Of a stretch of DNA of 64,000 nucleotides, positions 34,014 to 42,100 are shown one piece after another. Source of the stretch: Gloeotrichia echinulata CP02 (GTDB lineage Bacteria; Cyanobacteriota; Cyanobacteriia; Cyanobacteriales; Nostocaceae); contig CP051187.1 of NCBI GenBank assembly GCA_038087035.1, forward strand, positions 744,001 to 808,000, written 5' to 3'. Every line of letters starts with the position of its first letter. Within the stretch, counting starts at the first letter, position 1. The position numbers were made by a program, and so were the translations under genes. The notes beneath the pieces are model-generated. The model saw nothing but the letters and a program-made list of their open reading frames with translations, did no database searches and was not told where the DNA came from.

Positions 34014-34430
34014 GTGTCTGCCAAAGACATTTTTCATAATGTCGTCAAAACAGCCTTGCAAAAAGATGGCTGGATAATTACCCACGACCCTTTATATTTG
34101 CGACTAGGTGACGATCCAATGCGGATTGATTTGGGTGCAGAACGTCTAATTGTTGCAGAACGAGATCAAGAACAAATAGCAGTAGAGGTTAAAAGTTTTC
34201 TCGCCCCTTCAGCAATATCGGAGTTTCACACAGCTTTAGGTCAATATCTTAACTATCGAGCTGTATTGCAGCTACAACAGCCCCATCGAAAACTTTATTT
34301 AGCAGTATCAATCGATATTTACCGAAATTTTTTTCGCCGGGATTTACCTCAATTGAGTATGCAAGTTTACCAACTAAAAATGATTGTATTTGACCCAGTT
34401 AATGAGGTGATTTTGCAATGGATAAATTGA
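34014..34430 (+). CDS. xisH: XisH family protein (fdxN-element excision controlling factor homologue)
   Basis: A 138-aa protein. The start is GTG 34014 (MSAKDIFHNVVKTALQKDGW), matching the family N-terminus; an in-frame upstream ATG at 33948 would add 22 atypical residues. RIDLGAERLIVAERDQEQIAVEVK has the D-x(n)-E-x-K arrangement of PD-(D/E)XK nucleases. XisH was named for a role in fdxN-element excision in Anabaena, but the family is spread far beyond that element and usually pairs with XisI, as here (13-bp overlap). Confidence 0.88.
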   Translation: MSAKDIFHNVVKTALQKDGWIITHDPLYLRLGDDPMRIDLGAERLIVAERDQEQIAVEVKSFLAPSAISEFHTALGQYLNYRAVLQLQQPHRKLYLAVSIDIYRNFFRRDLPQLSMQVYQLKMIVFDPVNEVILQWIN

Positions 34431-34753
34431 ATCACTACCGGCAACTAATCTGCCAAGTCCTTGAGCAATATTCTCAAATGAAACCTAGTAATGGCGATAT
34501 TGAAATTTACAAATCTATTGATATAGAAAACGACCATTATCAAGTTTTTCATGCAGGTTGGGATGGATATACACGAATATTTGGGGCGTTAATTCATCTT
34601 GATTTAATCAAAGATAAAATCTGGATTCAGTATGATGGAACTGAGGTAGGAGTAGCCAATGATTTAGTTTCTCTTGGTGTACCTAAAGAAGATATTGTTT
34701 TAGCATATCATTCTCCATTTATGCGACAATATAATGGTTTTGCCGTGGGATGA
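34418..34753 (+). CDS. xisI: XisI family protein
   Basis: A 111-aa partner of XisH. HYQVFHAGWDGYTRIFGALI, LIKDKIWIQYDGTEVGVAND and FGVPKEDIVLA-like LGVPKEDIVLAYHSPFMR are family signatures. It is translationally coupled to xisH. The pair behaves like a mobile two-gene module and may be a regulatory or toxin-antitoxin-like system; that role is not established. No fdxN element or xisF is present. Confidence 0.88.
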   Translation: MDKLNHYRQLICQVLEQYSQMKPSNGDIEIYKSIDIENDHYQVFHAGWDGYTRIFGALIHLDLIKDKIWIQYDGTEVGVANDLVSLGVPKEDIVLAYHSPFMRQYNGFAVG

Positions 34754-34764
34754 AAAGTCTTTCC

Positions 34765-35397
34765 TCAAGGGAATATGAGGCGCTTGCCCAAAATTTCCTG
34801 AATCTTCTGTTGTACAGCCTCTTGACTTAAATTACCATCTACTCGTATAATTCGCGAGGGATAGGATGCAGCTAACTCTACATATCCTTGCTGTACCCGT
34901 CGATGAAAGGCGATCGCCTCTTGTTCGATGCGGTCAAACTCCGCTTCATCTTTACGTTTGCGGGCTAGTCCAACTTCCACATCGACATCTAGCCAGATAG
35001 TCAGGTCACTTTCTAAGCCAGCAGTAGCGATATAATTAAGCTGATTGATTAAACCGATATTTAAACCGCGACCATAACCTTGGTAAGCAACGGTAGAGTC
35101 AGTATAGCGATCGCACAAGATATATTTCCCCGCTGCTAAATTTGGCTTGAGTTCTTGCTCAACATGTTGTGAGCGATCGGCAGCATACAATAATAATTCT
35201 GTAGTCTGAGCAATTGGTTTGTCCTCTGCCTTTTCTAGCAACAAGCGACGCAGATGTAAGCCTAACTCAGTTCCCCCAGGTTCACGAGTCACAATTACAG
35301 ATATACCATTACTTTGCAACCATCCACAAGTTAGCTGTATTTGGCTGGTTTTACCGCAGCCTTCCACCCCTTCAAATACAATTAATTTGCCAGCCAT
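34765..35397 (-). CDS. tmk: Thymidylate kinase
   Basis: A 210-aa enzyme phosphorylating dTMP to dTDP. The P-loop is FEGVEGCGKTSQ, the DR(Y/H) motif is LCDRYTDSTVAYQGYGRGL, and VTREPGGTELG is the second signature. Length is normal. It converges with xisHI, leaving 11 bp between stops. Upstream is a short intergenic region with heptamer repeats. Confidence 0.95.
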   Translation of the reverse strand: MAGKLIVFEGVEGCGKTSQIQLTCGWLQSNGISVIVTREPGGTELGLHLRRLLLEKAEDKPIAQTTELLLYAADRSQHVEQELKPNLAAGKYILCDRYTDSTVAYQGYGRGLNIGLINQLNYIATAGLESDLTIWLDVDVEVGLARKRKDEAEFDRIEQEAIAFHRRVQQGYVELAASYPSRIIRVDGNLSQEAVQQKIQEILGKRLIFP

Positions 35398-35501
35398 GCT
35401 TTTTTAACTTAGTTTTAAATGAACTATACCAGGTAATGAAAGAATTATTAAGATAATAACAACTTCAATCAACAAGTTGAAAGAAAAATAAAAAATAATC
35501 C

Positions 35502-35578
35502 ACTCATTACTCATTACTCATTACTCATTACTCATTACTCATGACTCATTACTCATAACTCATTACTCATTACTCATT
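35502..35578. repeat. Heptanucleotide repeat array (TCATTAC)
   Basis: About 11 units of CTCATTA with one ATGACTC and one TCATAAC variant, reaching the stop codon of the alpha/beta hydrolase gene. The last unit encodes part of the protein's C-terminal SMSNE. Confidence 0.85.
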
Positions 35579-36372
35579 GAGGATCTATCTAAAAACTGGA
35601 GCATTGCTGAGGCGACAGTTTGAGGGGACTCAACTAAAAAACCATGTCCCCCATAATCGAGGACTATCAATTTAGCGTTAGGAATACCTTGAGCAAGTTG
35701 CTGAGAAAACTTGACCGGGGTGAGAATATCTTGCTTACCCACCAGCACCAGAGTAGGACAATGAATATCTTTGAGGCGATTTGTTGTATCACAGCCAAGA
35801 ATAGCGCGACTGTGACGATAAAGTTCAAAAGGTGAGGGTGAGAATCGGTAGTTGACTGCTATCTCAATGATCATCTCTATCATCCCTGGTTGAGAATAAA
35901 ATTCTTCAGTAAATATCCAGGGTAAAACAATTTGTTCATAAAGTTTCAGGTCTACAATGGCGGGGAGATCCCCCCAAGTTTCGATGATACTATTGAATCG
36001 TGTATCACCCTTGGCTAAAGATGAAAGTAGTATCAGACTTTTGACCTTCTGGGGATATGCCAATGTTAACTCTTGAGCAATCTGACCACCCATTGAATGT
36101 CCTGCTACATGCACTTTGTCGATTTTCAGGTGGTCAAGTAGTGCGGCTACATCACTCGCCATATGCTGAAGACTATAGGGACTTTCAGGCGCAGAACTTT
36201 GCCCCATTCCTCGATTATCTAAGCGAATAACCTGATATTGTTTGACAAGGGAAGGCATTAGCAGCGACCAATAGGTATGATCGCACAGAAAGCCTGCAAT
36301 TAAGACTAAAGGCTCACCCACTCCCTTAATCTCGTAGAATAAATCAATCCCGTTAAGATGAACCTTTGGCAT
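35563..36372 (-). CDS. Alpha/beta fold hydrolase
   Basis: A 269-aa protein. LVLIAGFLCDHTYW forms the oxyanion region, VAGHSMGGQIAQELTLAYP carries the nucleophile Ser, VLVGKQDILTPV the Asp and YGGHGFLVESP the His. The substrate is unknown; it resembles 3-oxoadipate enol-lactonase-type hydrolases. I chose ATG 36372 (MPKVHLNGIDLFYEIKG), since the extra 19 upstream residues come from non-coding sequence. The final SMSNE residues come from repeat DNA, so the native stop may have been lost. Confidence 0.85.
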   Translation of the reverse strand: MPKVHLNGIDLFYEIKGVGEPLVLIAGFLCDHTYWSLLMPSLVKQYQVIRLDNRGMGQSSAPESPYSLQHMASDVAALLDHLKIDKVHVAGHSMGGQIAQELTLAYPQKVKSLILLSSLAKGDTRFNSIIETWGDLPAIVDLKLYEQIVLPWIFTEEFYSQPGMIEMIIEIAVNYRFSPSPFELYRHSRAILGCDTTNRLKDIHCPTLVLVGKQDILTPVKFSQQLAQGIPNAKLIVLDYGGHGFLVESPQTVASAMLQFLDRSSMSNE

Positions 36373-36451
36373 TATCTGAGACTTGAAGGTAACATTCCCA
36401 CCCACAAGTGGATGGGGATATAAAATCAAGAAATCAAGAAATCAAGATTCT

Positions 36452-36706
36452 TTAGAAATTATCTAATCTAATATCCTTCCAAATCTCAGAAACTTGCCAA
36501 CCTGTATTGCCGACAGACTGAACTAAAGGATGATCCCGTAGAGGTATATAATTAGGTTCTGTATACTCTACATCTATTTCTTGGTGTTCTTCAACAGTTG
36601 GCTCTTGAGCGTTAATCTTATCGGCTGGAAGATTTTGCTCTTCCGCTTCCTCCATGATTTTTATCTTATCGAGAAGTAGTTTTTCAGATTTTTTGATTAG
36701 TTTCAT
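36452..36706 (-). CDS. Hypothetical acidic small protein
   Basis: An 84-aa frame from ATG 36706 (MKLIKKSEKLLLDKIKIMEE). A basic N-terminal helix is followed by a very acidic stretch and a hydrophobic tail containing GNTGWQVSEIWKDIRLDNF. I do not recognise it. It lies 80 bp upstream of the hydrolase on the same strand. Composition looks protein-like, not repeat-derived, but support is limited to one open frame. Confidence 0.45.
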   Translation of the reverse strand: MKLIKKSEKLLLDKIKIMEEAEEQNLPADKINAQEPTVEEHQEIDVEYTEPNYIPLRDHPLVQSVGNTGWQVSEIWKDIRLDNF

Positions 36707-36987
36707 ATCAATTTTACTTTTTAACAACTACATAGAGAAACGATGAGAACCTTAACATTAATTTCTAGAGACTCATATAGTCTTTAGACAATCTTCAGAA
36801 AGATCCACAAGGATTGTTTATGAAATCTAGGGTTGAAAAATTTCACTGGAACCATCCATCATACAGTAATTTTGATCAAAGTACGAGTGATATTCAAAAC
36901 TTTCCCGAATTTACACAAAAATTCAAATAAGGTAAGTAGGTAGGCACGAATAAACCCATTTTATGGGCTATGTGAGGACAATTGCCG

Positions 36988-37375
36988 GTAGGGGCGCAAG
37001 GCCTTGCGCCCCCAGAAATCATCGAACCACGCCAAAAACCCTGATTTTCAGTACCATAAGGGGTTAAACCCACCATTCGCCAACAGCATCCCATAGGGCG
37101 TAGGGGCGCAAGGCCTTGCGCCCCCAGAAATCATCGAACCACCCCAAAAACCCTGATTTTTAGTGCCATAAGGGGTTAAACCCATCATTCGCCAACAGCA
37201 TCCCATAGGTGGTAGGGGATCTAGGCCTTGCGCCCCCAGAAATCATCGAACCACGCCGAAAACCATGATTTTCAGAACCATAAGGGGTTAAACCCATCAT
37301 TCGCCAACAGCATCCCATAGGGCGTAGGGGCGCAAGGCCTTGCGCCCCTATAAATCATCGAACGACGCCAAAAAC
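36988..37375. repeat. Tandem array of 112-bp repeats
   Basis: Units begin at 36988, 37100, 37212 and 37324, an exact 112-bp period, with the fourth partial. Each starts with the GTAGGGGCGCAAGG palindrome, then AATCATCGAACCACGCC, CCCTGATTTT and ATAAGGGGTTAAACCC. The third unit has mutations in the palindrome. Related single units occur at about 45000-45150, 47555-47690 and 54025-54120. Confidence 0.9.
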
Positions 37376-37420
37376 ATGGGTCTAAGCTAACAGATAGAAA
37401 TTTATTTCCCGGCTCAAAAC

Positions 37421-38839
37421 CTACCCAGTATTGACCTGACAGCTAATCACATCACGGAAATAATTACTATACAACTGACAGCGCACGTCTACTTCATTAC
37501 CAACAAACTTCACCAAACCCATACTCTGCAACTGATAAGCTGATATTGTTTCCAATCGCACTGGCTTGGTAGAATTAATCACCCCTTCAAAGGCTACCAT
37601 GAGTTTTGGTTCTGCTTGCAAACTCAACCAATGTTCTCTTAAATGATAGCCATAAATTCCCGCCTCTGTAGAAGCCTCCACTAAAAATTTTTTCAGCGTA
37701 ACATCAGGATAACTTTTGAAGTGAGAAAATGCCTGCTTCAACAGATAAGGATGACCACCTACTAATTCCATTAAGGGGTCTACCAAAGATGAATCTTGTT
37801 CTAATCCATGTTGTTGAGCAAATATCTGCACCTCTTCTCTAGTGAATTCTGGTAACTCAATAGGTAAGCCGACATTAAAAGGCGACTGATTAATATTCAA
37901 GCGGATATAAACGTCAGTGGAGTAGGCGATAACTAACCGCAGGTTTTTCCAGTTTTCGCGGCTTCTGGCTTTCTCATACCAAGAGCGTAATAATCCAAAA
38001 AAGTCTTCGTAAACTTCAGGATAAGGGAAAAGCACGTCCACATCATCTAAGCATAGAACTAGGGGACTATCATTGGCATTCAAGAGATATTCTTCTAAAT
38101 AAGTGGTGCAACTTACCTTCGCACCAATACCCTCTTCATCCCAATATTTATCTAACTGATTGGGTAATTTGAGTTCTCGTGTGAGATTCAAACAAAACCA
38201 ACGCAAAAATTTATTCAGGTTGCTGAAGTGAGTTTTCCGATCCCCCATCTCCAAACTGAAGTGAACTATGCGATAGCCGGCTCTTGCTACTTTATCTAAT
38301 ACCCGTTCTATTAGAGAGGTTTTACCCATTAATTTAGCTGCTTTCACCCGAATTAAAGAACCCTGTTGCAACAGGGTTTCATGGCAGATAGATTCAATAG
38401 CATAGCGCTCTACATATAATTGTGGAGTGGCAAAGCTTTGTTTATTTTGGATTAGATAGGTCGGATGTATAGATTCTTTAACCTTATTGTTGTACTGTTG
38501 GCTATTAGCAGTAATTGAACCAGAGCTAGGTGATAAATATTCAGATGTAAATCGCTTTTCCCAATGTTGCTTCTCCCAACATCGTTTCAATGCTTCCTTA
38601 AAATTACTTTTTTTTACTTTTTCTCCTAGGGAATCTGTCAGCAGTCTCCAAAGAGTGGGCGCAACATCTTGACTAATATAACTGGTTGTGTACCGGCTTC
38701 TAGACGCCATTTGGTCATAGTCTTCTCGTTCCCAAGCTCCTTTAAATACAATTATTTCCACATCAGTTAAGCCTCTAGAGAATTTTGCTAAAATTGCTTG
38801 GTTAGCAATTTTAATTGCTTCATCTACATTAAAACTCAT
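37421..38839 (-). CDS. vWA-MoxR-associated-type N-terminal domain fused to an AAA-like ATPase
   Basis: A 472-aa protein. Residues 1-100 (NVDEAIKIANQAILAKFSRG, WEREDYDQMASRSRYTTSYI) match the helical N-terminal domain found in cyanobacterial conflict-type NTPases, where it acts as an adaptor. The ATPase domain follows: P-loop VKAAKLMGKTSLI (about residue 172), Walker B PLVLCLDDVDVLF, and a C-terminal winged region. The family is often annotated AAA-like (AAA_35). It resembles the C-terminal domain of the adjacent giant kinase. Confidence 0.75.
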   Translation of the reverse strand: MSFNVDEAIKIANQAILAKFSRGLTDVEIIVFKGAWEREDYDQMASRSRYTTSYISQDVAPTLWRLLTDSLGEKVKKSNFKEALKRCWEKQHWEKRFTSEYLSPSSGSITANSQQYNNKVKESIHPTYLIQNKQSFATPQLYVERYAIESICHETLLQQGSLIRVKAAKLMGKTSLIERVLDKVARAGYRIVHFSLEMGDRKTHFSNLNKFLRWFCLNLTRELKLPNQLDKYWDEEGIGAKVSCTTYLEEYLLNANDSPLVLCLDDVDVLFPYPEVYEDFFGLLRSWYEKARSRENWKNLRLVIAYSTDVYIRLNINQSPFNVGLPIELPEFTREEVQIFAQQHGLEQDSSLVDPLMELVGGHPYLLKQAFSHFKSYPDVTLKKFLVEASTEAGIYGYHLREHWLSLQAEPKLMVAFEGVINSTKPVRLETISAYQLQSMGLVKFVGNEVDVRCQLYSNYFRDVISCQVNTG

Positions 38840-38939
38840 AACAATTTGGAATTAAATTTTATTTAAATTGATATTTACTTAACAAATTTGCCCTCTCAGG
38901 CTATTTTGGGGGGCTTGACCCCTATAGGAGGAAATCTCT

Positions 38940-39104
38940 ATCACGAAACCAAAAAGCTGGTTGTTTGTTAGAGAGTTACTATAGGACTCCTATTTGATTT
39001 TTGAAATATACGTAGCCAAGCACATCCAGGTTTTGCTTGGCATTGCCTAGCCTATAGATACTATCACAAAACCAAAAAGCTGGTTGTTTGTTAGAGAGTT
39101 ACTA
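38940..39104. repeat. Direct repeat of about 43 bp
   Basis: ATCACGAAACCAAAAAGCTG at 38940 and ATCACAAAACCAAAAAGCTG at 39062 are each followed by GTTGTTTGTTAGAGAGTTAC. Each contains a small AACC/GGTT hairpin. No gene occurs in 38840-39119. Confidence 0.7.
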
Positions 39105-39119
39105 GCTATATGTAGTATA

Positions 39120-42100
39120 TTACAAATATTGGTCAATCCAACTCGTGTTAAAAATTAATTCATAAATACGGTTGTGGACTTTTAAATAACCTTGTATTTT
39201 AACTATTAAGCCCGATAATATCATTTCTCGCTCATCTAGACTATCAACTGCCTTCACCTGTCCATGCTCCAAAATTTGCCGATACAGTTGCAGCATCGAC
39301 GTAAATTGTCGTTCGCCTTTGAGGATGCGATCGCGAATCGTCCTTAAATGCTCCGGTTCGTCCTGGGCTTCCCAATTTTCGATAATATTTGTGCGGATTA
39401 AATTCTCAATCCATGCTTTTTCAGTTTTTTCAGGGACAGAAGATGGTAAAGTACGGATCATCTGGCAAATCTTTTGACTTAAAAAGGGCTGACCATTAGT
39501 CCAAAATAATACTTCTCTCAGCACCGCTTGAGGGTTGCTAACTTTGTCTGCTAATCCTTGAACTAGAGGTTGAGCTTCGTGCATCTCAAAACCACGCAGT
39601 TGAATTGACTGACCAATATTAAAAGGCGTTTGGCGATAATCAGTAATTAAATCATTAGGGGTAGCAACTCCCAACAAAACAAAGCACAACCGCTTATACT
39701 CCTGATTAATAGCCCGCTGATTGTAGCAGGAGCGAACTAAGGCAAAGAAGTCATTAACTGAAAAATCTAAACCTAAAAGACAATCAATTTCATCTAAAAA
39801 GATAACTATTTTAGGTGCTAGAGTATTATCAGGTAATTTAACTTCTTTTAACAACACTTCGTCAAAAAATCTACTCAATCGCTGTACAGGAGAAATATCC
39901 AAATATTCTTTCCACCAAGCTTTTAAATTAACCTTGTCCAGCAAGTCAAAACTTTGCCACAACTCAACAGCCAATCCCTTATACCATTGCTCTAAAGTGA
40001 TGTCTTCATTACCAATTCGCGTCATGTCAATAGCCGCACAGCAAAAACCCTCTTGTTGCAAATGATTCATCATCCGCACCATCAAGCTTGATTTACCCAT
40101 TTGTCGGGTATTTAAGATGTAACAAAACTCTCCACTCTTCAATGCTTTGTAGAGGTAACGGTCAGCAGAGCGCACTACATAAGTGGGAGCATCAATTGGT
40201 AAACTACCGCCAACTTGATAATCATAATTTGAGGCTTGTTCGGCGGTTTTGAGCAGCGCATTTTCAAATTCTAATTTCGCTTGAGTGGCTTTGAGAATTT
40301 CTAGGGTTTGTGATAGTTCTTGAGTACGTTCTTCTACTTTTTGTTCTAGGGTTGCGTAGAGGCGAGAATTTTCAATAGAAATAGCAGCTTGGCTAGAAAG
40401 GATATTTAATACTTCAACACGATCTGGCGTAAATGCGTCAGTTGTGAGATTATTTTCTAAATATAAAATGCCGCTCAGTTTCCCTTGATTGAGTAGGGGA
40501 GTGCAGAGAATTGATTTGGGTTGAGTGGCGAGAATGTAGGGATCACGAGTAAATTGTCCGTCATTACCAGCATCATTGAGAACTACATTTTCTTGACTGT
40601 GGGCGACATAGTTAATGATGGCGGTTGAGAGTAGGGGCGTCTGGGTGGAGACATCTACAGAGTCTACAGGAATAGATTTTAGGATACTAACGTCATCAGA
40701 ATCCACTGCTCCTACCGCTTCAATGACCCAGTTATTATGAGAATACAGAAGCAAAAAGCCTTTTTGAGCGCCTGCATTTTCAATCAATATTTTCATTAAT
40801 TTTGCGAGCAACTTGCTCAGAACAATTTCCCCAGTTAGGGCTTGAGATGCTTTAATAACTGTTGTTAAGTCGAGGATTTCTCCATTATTTCCAGTCGTAG
40901 AGATGGTTGTGCTGAGGCTTTTAGTTGTACCTTGGTTTGTAGTTAAGATAAAATATTGTGGATACTCGTCTTCTAATTGTTTAACTTTGGCTTTAGCGCC
41001 CCAGTGAGTGTAACAATGGTGGGCATTTCTCAGATATAATTGTCCAATTTCTTCTCTTCCTAGGTATAAATAAAATTCTGCGGCTTTTTCATAAGCTAGA
41101 GCTTCTTCGTGGATAAATTCATATTTTTTAGCACCTTGAATAGCTCGTTCATACAGGTCTTCTGCTTGCCAATATTGTCCTAAAACTCGCGCTTTTTCTG
41201 CTGCGACTAAATCATATTTATGTTGAAAATTTTCTGGACAATGGTTAGCCCATAATTTCATATTATCCTGATTTTTGTCTACTTGCTCAAGAAATTCCTT
41301 TTGCTGATTTGTATTACAAGCACTATAATGAGCAAGTAAAGAAAGAGAAGAATAAAAATTATGCTGAGGAGCGGTTAAGTATCCACCACAACTTTTTAGA
41401 TATTTTTCTGCATTAATTGCGTGAATAGAAGCATGATACTCTCTTTTTAAGACATAAAAATAAACCATCTTCGCGAAATTTATAAAAAATATTAACCAGT
41501 CATTATTATTTTGAATCCAAGCTTTTAAGTATTGTTCTTCATCTTCTCTAGAAGAGCCTATTATCAAGCAATCGTTATTGTTAATTGTTAATAAATTAAT
41601 TACTAGCTTATGAAATATTTCTATGCAATATATGCAATAAATAATTCTGGTTTTTTCGATAAAGCCAGAATATTTTTTGTAATTACTATCAACATCTTCT
41701 AAATTATGTCCACCTAAAAACTTTATCCAGCAATAATCTATAGCTATATAACAAGTATACTCATTTTCTCCTGTATCCATACCTGTTTTAAAGCCATGTA
41801 TTAATTTGTTTTGTGCAACTACATTCCTGAGATAATACTTCCAGTGCCATATCATTCCGTAATATGTATGTACAACAAAAGATTCTGATTTGAGAATGTT
41901 AAATTTTTCTAGCAGATTCAGAGCCAGTTGACCAAATTTATCTCCATTGTTAATATCTCTTTGGACGCTACATAAAATCGCTCCATAAAGAGAATATATT
42001 TTAGCTCCGTGATATGAATTTCCATATTTTAGACAGAGATTAAGCTGGGTTAATATTATCTCAACCGCTAAGGAAAAATTTGTAGTACTTGTAGCTGTAA

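Noticed and set aside
36988..37375. A second CRISPR-like array
   Set aside because: The period is a constant 112 bp and the whole unit is conserved, so there are no variable spacers.
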